A DNA stretch of 64,000 nt from JBFGJY01 sp041576975 (GCA_041576975.1 JBFGJY010000004.1:8842-72841), one strand, 5' to 3'. Counted from the first letter of the stretch, positions 9,015-18,286 are shown. Numbers and translations are program-made. The notes: generated by a model not told the origin, from the letters alone.

Positions 9015-9710
9015 ATGCGCCAAGTAGTACTTGATACAGAAACCACTGGTCTTGAAGTTTCCCAAGGTCATCGCATTATCGAAATTGGTTGTGTCGAGAT
9101 CATGCATCGGCGTACTACAAACCAAACATTTCATCAATTTATAAATCCTGAGCGTGAAATAGATGAGGGTGCCTCAGAGGTGCATGGTATCAAACAGGAT
9201 TTTCTTAAGAATAAACCTAGATTTTCAAATATTGTAGATGATTTGATTCAGTTTATTGATGGTGCAGAGCTTATTATTCACAATGCTAGTTTTGATGTCG
9301 GATTTATAAATACCGAATTATCACTAGCCAAGCACAGCATTGCTGATATTCGAGAGCGTTGTATGGTTATTGATTCTTTAGAGTTAGCTAGAAAATTGCA
9401 TCCTGGACAAAAGAATAGCTTAGATGTCTTATGCAAGCGTTATGAAATAGATAATTCTCACCGCGAACTGCACGGCGCATTACTCGATGCTCAGATTCTA
9501 GCCGATGTTTATTTGGCTATGACAGGTGGCCAAACAACATTAAGTTTAGCGGCAAATTTTGATAAATCAACGCAACAAAAAATGTCTGCTGATAATACAA
9601 AGATTCAAAGGCCCGCGCTAAAAATTATTTATGCAAACGAGGATGAATTATGCGCCCACGAGGCATTTTTGAATAAAATTCAACAAGAAAGTGATTCTGG
9701 CTGTGAATGA
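9015..9710 (+). CDS. dnaQ: DNA polymerase III epsilon subunit (3'-5' proofreading exonuclease)
   Basis: 231-aa DEDDh exonuclease. Motif I is VLDTETTGLE with Asp7 and Glu9. Motif II is in HNASFDVGF. Motif III carries the His-Asp pair in HRELHGALLDAQILADVY. The C-terminal tail (about 185-231), which tethers epsilon to the alpha subunit in this family, is present though slightly short. Its position directly after rnhA is the conserved rnhA-dnaQ pair, but here both genes are on the same strand. Confidence 0.95.
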   Translation: MRQVVLDTETTGLEVSQGHRIIEIGCVEIMHRRTTNQTFHQFINPEREIDEGASEVHGIKQDFLKNKPRFSNIVDDLIQFIDGAELIIHNASFDVGFINTELSLAKHSIADIRERCMVIDSLELARKLHPGQKNSLDVLCKRYEIDNSHRELHGALLDAQILADVYLAMTGGQTTLSLAANFDKSTQQKMSADNTKIQRPALKIIYANEDELCAHEAFLNKIQQESDSGCE

Positions 9711-9828
9711 ATGATGGGGTTGTATTGCATACCAGCGGAGTTTCATGTTCATAGCGGTTGCTGTACTGCGTGAATTTCGTTACATTTCGTTCATCTTTAT
9801 TTTTTGCCACCTTGTGGAGTCATCTGTT

Positions 9829-10053
9829 ATGAGAAAAAAACTAATTATTTTCATATTATCCACCTTACCTTTAGTTATTACTGGATGTGGAGATAATGGT
9901 GGAGCAGCAAGTGGCAAATGGGTAGGTGAGGTCTTCGAGAGTTCAAATACGAAAACTTCAACTATAGTTGGTGAATTCGACTCATATGATGAATGTGTTG
10001 CTGAATCACAAAAAGAGGCAAAATCTGGAATTTTTAACTGTGGTATAAAATAA
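9829..10053 (+). CDS. Small lipoprotein of unknown function
   Basis: 74-aa protein. The start at 9829 was chosen because it gives a clean lipoprotein signal (MRKKLIIFILSTLPL then VITGC lipobox) preceded by GGAG about 10 nt upstream; the frame itself is open further upstream to 9745. The mature part has GKWVGEVFESS, then DECVAESQKEAKSGIFNCG with two cysteines that could form a disulfide. I do not recognise the family with certainty. It stands between dnaQ and the convergent smpB. Confidence 0.7.
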   Translation: MRKKLIIFILSTLPLVITGCGDNGGAASGKWVGEVFESSNTKTSTIVGEFDSYDECVAESQKEAKSGIFNCGIK

Positions 10054-10139
10054 TTGCAATCTCCTAAATATAGCAGCTACAACAATGCTAGGTGTAAACC
10101 TGAGATATTTAACTTTGGATAAGAGCTCTTGCTCAGTCG

Positions 10140-10613
10140 CTATTTTCCGTGTTTTAGAATTCTTTGTTTGTCTCGTTGCCAATCTCGTTCTTTAATGCTC
10201 GCGCGTTTGTCTTGTTTTTGTTTGCCTTTGGCAATTCCAATTTCAATTTTGGCAACGCCTTTCTTCCAGTACATTGACAAAGGGACGATAGTAAAACCTT
10301 TCCTCTCTACAGCTCCAACTAACTTAGATAATTCATTTTTGTGCAATAGCAGTTTTCGCGTTCGCGTTGGATCGACAGATTTGTGGGTCGAAGTTGTAGG
10401 TAACGGGCTAATATGTGCGCCTAAGAGCCATGCTTCCATGTCCTTGATAAGGACATAACTTTCTTTTAGTTGTATGCTTTTTGCTCTTAAACTTTTTACT
10501 TCCCAACCTTCAAGAATTAGTCCAGCCTCTATCTGTTCAATAATAAAATAATCATGACGAGCTTTTTTATTAATCGCAATATAATTACCTGTTTTATGCT
10601 TAGACTTAGTCAT
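10140..10613 (-). CDS. smpB: SsrA (tmRNA)-binding protein SmpB
   Basis: 157-aa trans-translation factor that brings tmRNA to stalled ribosomes. Family motifs are clear: [49 protein letters not shown] and the basic C-terminal tail rich in Lys, Arg and Gln that enters the mRNA channel. The length is typical. No tmRNA gene was found in this window. It is transcribed divergently from the sodium symporter gene, 104 bp apart. Confidence 0.96.
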   Translation of the reverse strand: MTKSKHKTGNYIAINKKARHDYFIIEQIEAGLILEGWEVKSLRAKSIQLKESYVLIKDMEAWLLGAHISPLPTTSTHKSVDPTRTRKLLLHKNELSKLVGAVERKGFTIVPLSMYWKKGVAKIEIGIAKGKQKQDKRASIKERDWQRDKQRILKHGK

Positions 10614-10717
10614 TGACTCTATTATGGTGTATTTGAATATAGCTTACGATGGCTCCTAAGTATAAGTTAAACAATTTTTTTAAATGCTTGTTGATCACTC
10701 AATAATGTAGGCTATTA

Positions 10718-12115
10718 ATGGCTAATTTAAGAACATCGATTCATGGATATTGGACTTCGAGATTTGCGTTCGTATTAGCTGCAGCGGGTTCTGCTGTCGG
10801 CTTGGGAAATATTTGGAAGTTTCCCTACATGGCTGGTGAAAATGGTGGTGGTGCCTTTGTATTGTTGTATCTCATTTGCATTGCTTTATTTGGTATACCC
10901 GTAATGATGTCTGAAGTGTTATTGGGACGCAGGGGTAGAAGTAGTCCTATAAATACAATGACTGCATTGGCTGAAGAGGAAAATAGAAGTGGCTCTTGGG
11001 GCTTACTTGGCTTAATGGGAGTGTTGGCCGGATTTTTAATTCTTTCATATTATAGTGTGATTGCCGGATGGGCGTTGGCTTATGTAGTGGAAACAGGAAC
11101 TGGTACTTTTATAGGAGTCACAAGTGATGGGGCGGGAGAAGTTTTTAATAGTTTAATATCAAATCCAAATCGACTTCTGTTTTGGCATACTTTATTTATG
11201 GTGTTGACAATGTTGATCGTTGTCAGAGGTGTAAATAAAGGCTTAGAAACCGCGGTGCGGTTTTTAATGCCAGCTTTGTTCGTCTTAATTCTAGTAATGA
11301 TTGTTTATGCAGTCTTTAAAGGTGAGTTTTACGCGGGATTAAAATTTTTATTTGCTCCAGATTTCTCCAAATTAAGTCCAGAAGCCATATTGAAAGCAAT
11401 GGGGCAAGCTTTTTTTAGTCTAAGCTTAGGCATGGGTGCAATTATGATGTATGGCTCTTATCTGCCAAGCGACGCATCCATTGCTACAACTAGTTTTCAA
11501 GTGGCGATTGCAGACACTGTGGTTGCCATATTTGCAGGTCTGGCAATTTTTCCAATCGTTTTTGCAAATGGTTTAGAAGCAGGGCAAGGCCCAGGGTTAA
11601 TTTTTAACACACTTCCACTTGCCTTTGGACAAATGACTGGAGGCGTACTATTTGGTACTTTATTTTTTATCCTTTTGGTATTTGCTGCATGGACTTCGGC
11701 GATATCTTTGATCGAACCCGCAGTAGCGTGGTTAATAGAAAAATTTTCGATCTCTCGATTATTGTCATCTGTAATATGTGGAGCTGTTACTTGGACGATT
11801 GGTCTTGGGACAGTATTTTCATTTAATAATTGGAACAAGATCGAATTGTTTAATGGCACCTTCCTTGAAGGCAAATCTTTTTTTGATTTATTAGATTACG
11901 CAACTTCAAATATCATGCTACCGTTAGGCGGAATTTTAATTTGTATTTTTGCCGCATGGTTCATGAGCGAATCCTCGCGACGTGATGAACTTAATCTTAA
12001 ATATGAAGGTGTGTATCGTTTATGGCGTTTTCTTGCAAGATATATAACGCCAATAGGCGTGATTCTGATTTTTTTGCATGTGATTGGTATTCTAGAAAAG
12101 CTTCAAATAACCTAA
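10718..12115 (+). CDS. Neurotransmitter:sodium symporter (NSS/SNF) family transporter
   Basis: 465-aa multispanning inner-membrane transporter, probably a sodium-coupled amino-acid importer like LeuT/TnaT. The family signature is at the N-terminus: AAAGSAVGLGNIWKFPYMAG followed by ENGGGAFVLLY, the unwound TM1 that binds sodium and substrate. TM6 and TM8 regions (GQAFFSLSLGMGAIMMYGSY; AAWTSAISLIEPAVAWLIEK) are intact. About 11-12 hydrophobic segments can be counted, consistent with the usual 11-12 of bacterial members. The substrate is not deducible. Ten nt separate it from ratA. Confidence 0.93.
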   Translation: MANLRTSIHGYWTSRFAFVLAAAGSAVGLGNIWKFPYMAGENGGGAFVLLYLICIALFGIPVMMSEVLLGRRGRSSPINTMTALAEEENRSGSWGLLGLMGVLAGFLILSYYSVIAGWALAYVVETGTGTFIGVTSDGAGEVFNSLISNPNRLLFWHTLFMVLTMLIVVRGVNKGLETAVRFLMPALFVLILVMIVYAVFKGEFYAGLKFLFAPDFSKLSPEAILKAMGQAFFSLSLGMGAIMMYGSYLPSDASIATTSFQVAIADTVVAIFAGLAIFPIVFANGLEAGQGPGLIFNTLPLAFGQMTGGVLFGTLFFILLVFAAWTSAISLIEPAVAWLIEKFSISRLLSSVICGAVTWTIGLGTVFSFNNWNKIELFNGTFLEGKSFFDLLDYATSNIMLPLGGILICIFAAWFMSESSRRDELNLKYEGVYRLWRFLARYITPIGVILIFLHVIGILEKLQIT

Positions 12116-12125
12116 TACTTTTTCT

Positions 12126-12560
12126 ATGACCCATGTGCAACGCAGTGTACTGTTGCCCTATTCGGTGGCGCAGATGTACCAATTAGTCAACGATGTGGAT
12201 TTGTATCCTGAATTTATTCCATGGTGTGTGAAATGTGATGTGCAGAATAAAAATGAGAAAGAGAAGCAGGCTACTATGCACTTTTCGAGCAGAGGTATCA
12301 AAGCGTCAGTTACAACTTGCAATGAGCTGATAGAAAACAAGAAAATTACCATGCATTTAGTAGCAGGGCCATTTAAACATTTAACAGGGGGGTGGCAATT
12401 TCATAATATTGATGACTATGCGTGCCGAGTAGAATTAGATATGGAATTTGCATTTTCTAATCGCCTATATGAAATAACGCTGGGTCCAATTTTTAATCAA
12501 GTCGCCAATAAGCTAGTTTCCGCTTTTGCGCAAAGAGCAGAGGATTTGTATGGAAAATAA
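12126..12560 (+). CDS. ratA: RatA-like START/coenzyme Q-binding (Coq10) family protein
   Basis: 144-aa single-domain START-fold protein. It has the family opening VLLPYSVAQMYQLVNDVDLYP then EFIPWC, and the later LTGGWQFHNID and VELDMEFAFSNRLYE segments. Homologues are described either as the ribosome association toxin RatA or as ubiquinone-binding Coq10-like proteins; the sequence does not decide between these. It overlaps rnfH by 11 nt, the conserved ratA-rnfH pair of gammaproteobacteria, with bamE nearby on the other strand. Confidence 0.9.
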   Translation: MTHVQRSVLLPYSVAQMYQLVNDVDLYPEFIPWCVKCDVQNKNEKEKQATMHFSSRGIKASVTTCNELIENKKITMHLVAGPFKHLTGGWQFHNIDDYACRVELDMEFAFSNRLYEITLGPIFNQVANKLVSAFAQRAEDLYGK

Positions 12561-12843
12561 CAAATCTATTTCAGTAATAGTTTGTTATGCGCAAGCTGAT
12601 CAGCAAGAAATCGTTTCGCTAATCTTACCGCCACAAACAAAAGTACTGAAAGCTATACAACAATCTGGTATTTTGGATAAATTTCCTGAAATTGATTTAT
12701 CTAAAAACAGCATTGGAATATTTGGTAAAATTGTAAAGTTAGACCAAGTATTACTCAACAAAGACAGAATAGAAATTTACCGCCCCTTGTACCTTGATCC
12801 AATGCAAGCGCGACGTCAACGTGCAGAACAACAAGAACATTAA
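12550..12843 (+). CDS. rnfH: RnfH-family beta-grasp protein
   Basis: 97-aa ubiquitin-like beta-grasp protein of the RnfH family. The start at 12550 was chosen because it gives the family N-terminus (ISVIVCYAQADQQEIVSL). The conserved KVLKAIQQSGILDKFPEIDL and DRIEIYRPLYLDPMQARRQRA motifs are present. It overlaps the end of ratA by 11 nt. The role is poorly defined; in E. coli this gene is proposed to be the antitoxin-like partner of ratA, but that link is weak. Confidence 0.93.
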   Translation: MENNKSISVIVCYAQADQQEIVSLILPPQTKVLKAIQQSGILDKFPEIDLSKNSIGIFGKIVKLDQVLLNKDRIEIYRPLYLDPMQARRQRAEQQEH

Positions 12844-12890
12844 TATTTGAGTATGGTATTGATTAAAATATTTAAGTTAAAGGTTTTCAA

Positions 12891-13325
12891 ATGAAGTTGA
12901 CTAACTATGTATTGACCCAAGTTTTAATGTTTAATTTTGCCTTAAGTTTCTTATGTATTGCTTATGCTGATGGAATGAATATCAAATACGGTTTATGGGA
13001 GATGAAGAGCAGAGTAACAATGCCTTTTGGAGGTGGTACACAAGAACATATTTCACAAGACTGCTTCACTAAATCTATGTCAATACCAGAGCAATTAATG
13101 AAGAATAATCAAGGGTGTGAAATCCTAGATAAAAAAGTTGATGCTAATTCCATGCAATGGACAGTTAGATGTCAAAATGAAGGTATAGAAACAATTGGTA
13201 AAGGTAGTATGCAATCTACAGAAACGACAATGACCGGTAACATGAATCTTTCTACAACGCTAAATGGTGAAAATATGGAGATAAGTACAAATTGGGAAGG
13301 AAAATTTATTGGAGATTGCAAATAA
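12891..13325 (+). CDS. DUF3617-family exported protein
   Basis: 144-aa protein with an N-terminal signal peptide (hydrophobic core about 8-24, possible cleavage after AYA). The mature part begins NIKYGLWEMKSRVTMPFGG, typical of DUF3617, and has conserved cysteines in QDCFTKSM, QGCEILDK, VRCQNEG and the final GDCK, likely two periplasmic disulfides. The function of the family is unknown. It is convergent with bamE, 30 nt from that gene's end. Confidence 0.82.
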   Translation: MKLTNYVLTQVLMFNFALSFLCIAYADGMNIKYGLWEMKSRVTMPFGGGTQEHISQDCFTKSMSIPEQLMKNNQGCEILDKKVDANSMQWTVRCQNEGIETIGKGSMQSTETTMTGNMNLSTTLNGENMEISTNWEGKFIGDCK

Positions 13326-13355
13326 TAAGGAGTAATTATTTACATACATACGTCG

Positions 13356-13856
13356 CTAGTTATTTTGGTCTTTATTTGTTTCTTGCATTTGTTCCAGTTC
13401 TTTGGCTTGCTGTTCTAACTCTTCCTGTTCTTTTTCCGCTTTTTCATCTGTAGAGACTTGTTCTATAGTATGTTGTTTCTTATCGCCATCTTTATTTTCT
13501 TTTTCTTCAGCAATGATTACATCATCCCTTACAATATATTTTTTATAGATATCAATAACTTCATCACGATCAAAAATTAACGTTAATTGGCGGCGTTGTT
13601 GTTCTCCATACCCTGGAATAAAAAGATAAATATAATCCCATCGGTCTGGGTGGAAACTGTCAACAATTAAAGGGTTACCAAGCACAAAACGAACCTGTTC
13701 TTTGGTCATGCCTAATTTTATTTGTTCAACAGATTTTGCTTCTACAGCGTTACCTTGTTGTACATCGATTTTGTATACTGTCAACAATTTACTTTGGCAT
13801 CCATGTAGAGAGAAAGCACAGCACAATGTGCATACAATAGCCCTTAAATTGTTCAT
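13356..13856 (-). CDS. bamE: Outer membrane assembly lipoprotein BamE (SmpA/OmlA) with extended tail
   Basis: 166-aa lipoprotein of the BAM complex. It has a signal peptide with lipobox LHGC, then the SmpA/OmlA fold (about 30-105): VEQIKLGMTKEQVRFVLGNP and DRWDYIYLFIPG. After about residue 110 it carries an extra highly charged Glu/Gln/Lys-rich tail of some 50 residues, predicted coiled or disordered, which E. coli BamE (113 aa) lacks. It is followed at once by recN on the same strand and precedes the convergent DUF3617 gene. Confidence 0.9.
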   Translation of the reverse strand: MNNLRAIVCTLCCAFSLHGCQSKLLTVYKIDVQQGNAVEAKSVEQIKLGMTKEQVRFVLGNPLIVDSFHPDRWDYIYLFIPGYGEQQRRQLTLIFDRDEVIDIYKKYIVRDDVIIAEEKENKDGDKKQHTIEQVSTDEKAEKEQEELEQQAKELEQMQETNKDQNN

Positions 13857-13862
13857 ATTTTG

Positions 13863-15536
13863 CTAAATTTTAATTTGGCGCAACATTTCTTTTGCATGCT
13901 CATGAGTATTGCGAGTTATTTCAATACCGCCGAGCATACGCGCAAGTTCTTCGATACGAGCCGTTTCGGTAAGGTGTGAAACTTCAGTTGTTATAGAACC
14001 ATCTTGTTCAGACTTTTTAACTTTATAGTGATGGTGTGCTTGTGCAGCTACTTGGGGTAAATGGGTTACACAAAACACCTGCGCATCATTACCCAGCTTT
14101 CGCAAATGTCTGCCAACTACCTCGGCCGTTGCGCCTCCCACACCTGAATCGACTTCGTCGAAGATCAGAGTTGGGATACCTAGGTTATTGGCTGTGGCCA
14201 TCTGTATGGCAAGACTTAGTCTTGATAGTTCACCGCCTGATGCTACTTTGTTCAGGGGTCGAAGTGACTGGCCTGGATTGGTGCTGACCATAAATTGGAT
14301 CTCGTCTAAGCCATGTAGAGATAGCTCTAGGGATTTTTTGACTCGTATGTCTATATAAAAGCGTCCGTCTTGCATGCCCAGGGATTGCATAGAGTCGGTT
14401 ATTTTTTGATTTAGCTCATTCGCAGCTTTTCTTCTAGCGGAACTGATTTCTTTAGCTAAAGTTCGGTAATGATTTTCCGCTTCTTGCATTGATATTTTAA
14501 GTTTATCCGGATCTTCGTGGCTGCCTTCAAGTTTTTCAAGCTCTGCTTGTAAGGATGCCTGCAGTGGAACCAGTTGCGAAGGTTTAACTTTATGTTTACG
14601 CGCAATTTCTTCTATTGCAGCGATGCGTTCTTCCACTAGTTGTAATTCTTCTGGGTTAGAGGATATTTGCTCAGAATAATTGCGTAATGTATTGGATACT
14701 TCTTTAATTTGTATATGAATACTTTGTAAACTATCCAGTGGTTCATTTAGTTCTCGATCAGTAGAGCTTAATTTTTCTAGCTCCTTGATTATATTATTAA
14801 GTTGATCGTAGACCGCATCATCATTTTCCCCATCAAGTTGTTGCGATATACGCATGCTACCTTCATTTAGTTCTTTTGCGTTATTTAAAAGTATATGTTG
14901 ATCATTTAGTTCTTCATATTCATCTTTATTTAAACTGAGTCGTTCAAGCTCCTTATTTTGATAGCGTAATAATTCTAATTGCGAAAGTGTATTTTTTTGG
15001 TTGCTCTCGATGATTTGTAATTGATTGTTTAGACTTTGCCAAAGTCGATAAACTGTTGCTAATTTTTCAATTCTATTTTCATTGTCTGAATAGCTATCCA
15101 ATAATTCGCGTTGTTTATCTTTTTGCATAAGTGATTGGTGTTCATGTTGACCATAGACATCTACAAATAAATCACTAATGCTGCGCAGTACTGTTACAGA
15201 ACAGGGGGTGTTGTTGATATAAGCTTTAGATTTACCGTCTACTGAAATAACACGACGTAATACACAATCGTCCCCCATATAAAGGTCGCGCTCTTCTAAC
15301 CAACTTATAGCCTGTTTTGTACTGCTAATGTCCACTGTAGCAACAACTTCAACTTTTTCATTAGCATCGCGCGCCACTGAACGATCTGCTCGATTACCAA
15401 GTGTTAAGTTAAGTGCGTCAATAATAATCGATTTTCCAGCACCTGTTTCACCGGTGAGTACACTCATGCCGGCAAAGAAATCCAATTCCAGCTCGTCAAT
15501 GATTGCAAAGTTGCTAATGTAGATCGATTTAAGCAT
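13863..15536 (-). CDS. recN: DNA repair protein RecN
   Basis: 557-aa SMC-like ATPase acting in recombinational repair of double-strand breaks. The N-terminal ATPase half has Walker A GETGAGKS (about 29-36) after MLKSIYISNFAIIDELELDF. Two antiparallel coiled-coil stretches (about 150-230 and 290-370) follow. The C-terminal half has the signature KVASGGELSRLSLA and Walker B PTLIFDEVDSGVGG. The length is normal. It lies between nadK upstream and bamE downstream on the minus strand, a common nadK-recN-bamE order. No SOS box was searched for in detail. Confidence 0.96.
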   Translation of the reverse strand: MLKSIYISNFAIIDELELDFFAGMSVLTGETGAGKSIIIDALNLTLGNRADRSVARDANEKVEVVATVDISSTKQAISWLEERDLYMGDDCVLRRVISVDGKSKAYINNTPCSVTVLRSISDLFVDVYGQHEHQSLMQKDKQRELLDSYSDNENRIEKLATVYRLWQSLNNQLQIIESNQKNTLSQLELLRYQNKELERLSLNKDEYEELNDQHILLNNAKELNEGSMRISQQLDGENDDAVYDQLNNIIKELEKLSSTDRELNEPLDSLQSIHIQIKEVSNTLRNYSEQISSNPEELQLVEERIAAIEEIARKHKVKPSQLVPLQASLQAELEKLEGSHEDPDKLKISMQEAENHYRTLAKEISSARRKAANELNQKITDSMQSLGMQDGRFYIDIRVKKSLELSLHGLDEIQFMVSTNPGQSLRPLNKVASGGELSRLSLAIQMATANNLGIPTLIFDEVDSGVGGATAEVVGRHLRKLGNDAQVFCVTHLPQVAAQAHHHYKVKKSEQDGSITTEVSHLTETARIEELARMLGGIEITRNTHEHAKEMLRQIKI

Positions 15537-15562
15537 ATTCCCGTTTGGAAGATAGGTAGCGC

Positions 15563-16450
15563 TCAGGATCTTTTACTATTGGGTGGTGTGCTCCAGCGTA
15601 GTTTTTCGCGCAACACATCAAAGTAATCATAGTCTTTAGGTTGAATTAATCGTAATGCACATTTTCCTTTTTCAATTTTTAGTGTATCTCCTGGCATAAA
15701 ATCCATGTTGATTTGTCCGTCGACGGAAGCTAGTGCGGTGTAACGATTTTGCTTGGGCAGAAGAATTTCAACCAGGCTGTCGGCATCTATCACAATTGGG
15801 CGATTACTAAGTGTGTGAGGGCAAATAGGCACCAGCACAATTGCACCTATATTGGGATGCAATATTGGGCCTCCACCTGAGAGGGCATAAGCGGTTGATC
15901 CAGTTGGAGTGGCAACAATATAACCATCAGCACGAAGAGTATTTAGATGTTGTTTATTAACACGGGTTTCAATTTCGATCATACGTACCATCTGCATAGC
16001 ATGGACAACTACATCATTGATAGCATTTGCAGTACTTATGGTTTTCCCATCTCTTAGTAGGCTGGCTTGTAATACAAAGCGTTGTTCTACTATGTAATTA
16101 CCTGCAAAAATTTGATCGAGCTGAATTTCAATTTCATCTGGACTAATTTCAGCTAGAAACCCAAGATGCCCTAAATTGATTCCAAGCATAGGAATATCAT
16201 TTTGGATCAGGCTATGAGCTGCATGCAGAAGAGTGCCGTCACCCCCAACTACAATCACGAGATTACAATTTGCAGCAATTTCCTCAGAACTACTGGGTTC
16301 TACCGATTTTTGAATAAGCTTGGCAGACACTGCATCCGTGTAGATATCTACAGGTCTATCAGATAAATACTGGTAGAGCGATTGGACTGTACTAGCTATT
16401 TGTTGATCTTCAGGTTTGGAAACAATCCCGATTGTGGAAAACTGGCTCAC
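15563..16450 (-). CDS. nadK: NAD kinase
   Basis: 295-aa cytoplasmic kinase that phosphorylates NAD to NADP. GGDGTLLHAAH (catalytic Asp), GINLGHLGFLAEI, TPTGSTAYALSGGGPILHP and the conserved CPHTLSNRPIVI are all present. The frame is open up to 16543. I chose the GTG at 16450 because translation then begins SQFSTIGIVSKPED like family members, and because the longer version would run into the hrcA promoter at 16519-16547. It is divergent from hrcA and 26 nt upstream of recN. Confidence 0.93.
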   Translation of the reverse strand: MSQFSTIGIVSKPEDQQIASTVQSLYQYLSDRPVDIYTDAVSAKLIQKSVEPSSSEEIAANCNLVIVVGGDGTLLHAAHSLIQNDIPMLGINLGHLGFLAEISPDEIEIQLDQIFAGNYIVEQRFVLQASLLRDGKTISTANAINDVVVHAMQMVRMIEIETRVNKQHLNTLRADGYIVATPTGSTAYALSGGGPILHPNIGAIVLVPICPHTLSNRPIVIDADSLVEILLPKQNRYTALASVDGQINMDFMPGDTLKIEKGKCALRLIQPKDYDYFDVLREKLRWSTPPNSKRS

Positions 16451-16518
16451 GGTTAGATTTAATCTGATTTTATTGAAAGCTATCACGGATCTTCTACCTA
16501 CACTAGTCGGACACCTTC

Positions 16519-16547
16519 TTGACATAGCTGAGTAGTATTGCAATTAT
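16519..16547 (+). promoter_or_regulatory. Sigma-70 promoter of hrcA operon
   Basis: TTGACA at 16519-16524, a 17-bp spacer and AATTAT at 16542-16547 (4 of 6 matches to TATAAT). The predicted start of transcription, about 16554, falls at the edge of the CIRCE operator. This is the classical geometry for repression by HrcA. Confidence 0.7.
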
Positions 16548-16551
16548 GTTT

Positions 16552-16578
16552 TTGGCACTCTAGCACTTAGAGTGCCAA
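16552..16578. promoter_or_regulatory. CIRCE operator (HrcA binding site)
   Basis: Perfect 9-9-9 inverted repeat: TTGGCACTC, nine spacer bases, GAGTGCCAA. It matches the CIRCE consensus TTAGCACTC-N9-GAGTGCTAA with one symmetrical change per arm. It lies 24 bp before the hrcA start and just downstream of the predicted promoter. This predicts autoregulation of hrcA, and of grpE if cotranscribed. Confidence 0.95.
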
Positions 16579-16602
16579 AAACTTGCTAGGATGTAACTTA
16601 AT

Positions 16603-17661
16603 ATGGTCTCGATTGAAAATTCAGGCTTTTCTTTAAATGAACGTACTCAGTGCTTATTAAAAGTGCTGGTAGAGAGTTATATCTCAGATGGTCAACCACT
16701 GGGCTCGCGTACTCTGGCTAAACTTTCAGAACTGGATATCAGTCCAGCTACGGTGCGCAATGTTATGGCGGATTTGGAAGAACTTGGTTTTGTCGAATCG
16801 CCGCATACCTCTGCAGGCCGAGTACCCACAATTAGGGGCTATCGATTATTCGTCGATACCATGCTTAAGGTACAACCTCTTACCACAGATGTGGTCTCCG
16901 AGGTAATAAAAAACTTAAATCCTAATCAAACGGTGAATAGTTTAGTTGAGAGTGCCTCTGGACTGTTATCTGGCCTAACAAGTATGGCGGGCGTAGTTAC
17001 TATACCTAAACATGAACGTACTGAATTTCGCCAAATTGAATTTTTACCACTTTCAGAGCAGCGCGTTTTGGCAATTTTAGTGATGAACCAACAAGAAGTT
17101 CAAAATCGTATTTTGCATACCGATCGAGAATATTCTGAATCGGAGTTACAACAAGCCGCGAATTACTTAAACGAATTATGCGCTGGCCAAGATTTAGTTG
17201 CAGCTAGACAAAAAATTCTAGATGAGCTAGACCATGTTCGCGAGCATATGAATGATCTCATGCGCTCAGCAGTTGAGATGGGAGAAAAAATATTTTCTGA
17301 ATCTGAGACAAGCAAGGCTGATTTTGTAGTAGTCGGTCAAACCAATTTAATGGAATATGATGAATTATCAGACTTAGAGAAACTAAGAAGTTTGTTTGAA
17401 GCTTTTGGTCAAAAACAAGAGTTTCTGCGTTTATTAGATCGATGTATTTGTGCACAGGGGGTGCAAATTTTTATTGGTCATGAATCAGGCTACAATGTCT
17501 TAGATGATTGCAGTGTTATTACTTCTCCCTATACTGTAGATGATGAGGTTCTAGGTGTAATCGCTGTAGTGGGACCAACACGGATGTCATATGATCGCGT
17601 TATCCCTATAGTTGATTTAACAGCTAAGTTGCTTGGCGAAGCCTTGAATAATCAAGTTTAA
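16603..17661 (+). CDS. hrcA: Heat-inducible transcription repressor HrcA
   Basis: 352-aa DNA-binding repressor that senses unfolded protein load through chaperones and binds CIRCE. The N-terminal winged helix-turn-helix (about 10-80) contains LNERTQCLLKVLVESYISDG, then GSRTLAKLSELDISPATVRN and ADLEELGFVESPHTSAGR. The GAF-like dimerisation part follows, and the C-terminal IGHESGYNVLDDCSVIT segment is typical. A CIRCE element sits just upstream. It is the first gene of hrcA-grpE-dnaK-dnaJ. Confidence 0.97.
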   Translation: MVSIENSGFSLNERTQCLLKVLVESYISDGQPLGSRTLAKLSELDISPATVRNVMADLEELGFVESPHTSAGRVPTIRGYRLFVDTMLKVQPLTTDVVSEVIKNLNPNQTVNSLVESASGLLSGLTSMAGVVTIPKHERTEFRQIEFLPLSEQRVLAILVMNQQEVQNRILHTDREYSESELQQAANYLNELCAGQDLVAARQKILDELDHVREHMNDLMRSAVEMGEKIFSESETSKADFVVVGQTNLMEYDELSDLEKLRSLFEAFGQKQEFLRLLDRCICAQGVQIFIGHESGYNVLDDCSVITSPYTVDDEVLGVIAVVGPTRMSYDRVIPIVDLTAKLLGEALNNQV

Positions 17662-17713
17662 TCCACATATTTGAACTCAGAAAAATATCGTTGTTTCGAT
17701 AATATGTAAAGTT

Positions 17714-18286
17714 ATGACTGAAACTAATCAAAATGCAGATGTGAATGATCCGTCAGCTGAAGAATCTTCACCTGAAAACGCTAATGATAGTGTAGATCAA
17801 CACGTCAATCCTGAGGCTTTAGAACAAGAACTTGAAAATGCACAACAAAAAGTAGCTGAATATCATGACAAGATGCTGCGGATGCAGGCTGAAATGGAGA
17901 ATCTGCGTAAACGCAACGAACGTGATTTATCTAATGCGCACAAGTATGCGATTGAAAAATTTGCGAGCGAATTATTACAAGTCAAAGACAGTTTAGAGCT
18001 AGGGCTTGATGCAGCAGACGTGAATGCAGCAAAACTACAAGAAGGTACGGAACTTACACTCAAAATGATGAATAGCGTGCTTCAGAAATTTGCCATTGAA
18101 GAAATCGACCCAAGTGGCGAGACATTTGATCCCAATCTTCATCAGGCCATGACGATGCAAGTGAGCAACGAGCATGAACCCAACACTGTGATCAGCGTAA
18201 TGCAAAAGGGTTATATCTTGAATGACCGGCTACTGAGGCCTGCAATGGTCATCGTGGCCAAGGCGCCAGAAGAAGTAGCTGATTAG
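17714..18286 (+). CDS. grpE: Nucleotide exchange factor GrpE
   Basis: 190-aa co-chaperone that releases ADP from DnaK. An acidic disordered N-terminus (about 1-35) is followed by a long coiled coil (KVAEYHDKMLRMQAEMENLRK) and the beta-wing domain with FDPNLHQAMTMQ and GYILNDRLLRPAMVIVAK. The length and motifs are typical of the family. It is 52 nt after hrcA and 143 nt before dnaK; the dnaK gap holds its own heat-shock-like promoter. Confidence 0.96.
   Translation: MTETNQNADVNDPSAEESSPENANDSVDQHVNPEALEQELENAQQKVAEYHDKMLRMQAEMENLRKRNERDLSNAHKYAIEKFASELLQVKDSLELGLDAADVNAAKLQEGTELTLKMMNSVLQKFAIEEIDPSGETFDPNLHQAMTMQVSNEHEPNTVISVMQKGYILNDRLLRPAMVIVAKAPEEVAD

Noticed and set aside
10053..10140. 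tmRNA next to smpB
   Set aside because: The gap is only about 90 bp and contains no tRNA-like ends.
16451..16543. N-terminal extension of NadK
   Set aside because: It would overlap the hrcA promoter, and the added residues do not resemble the family N-terminus.
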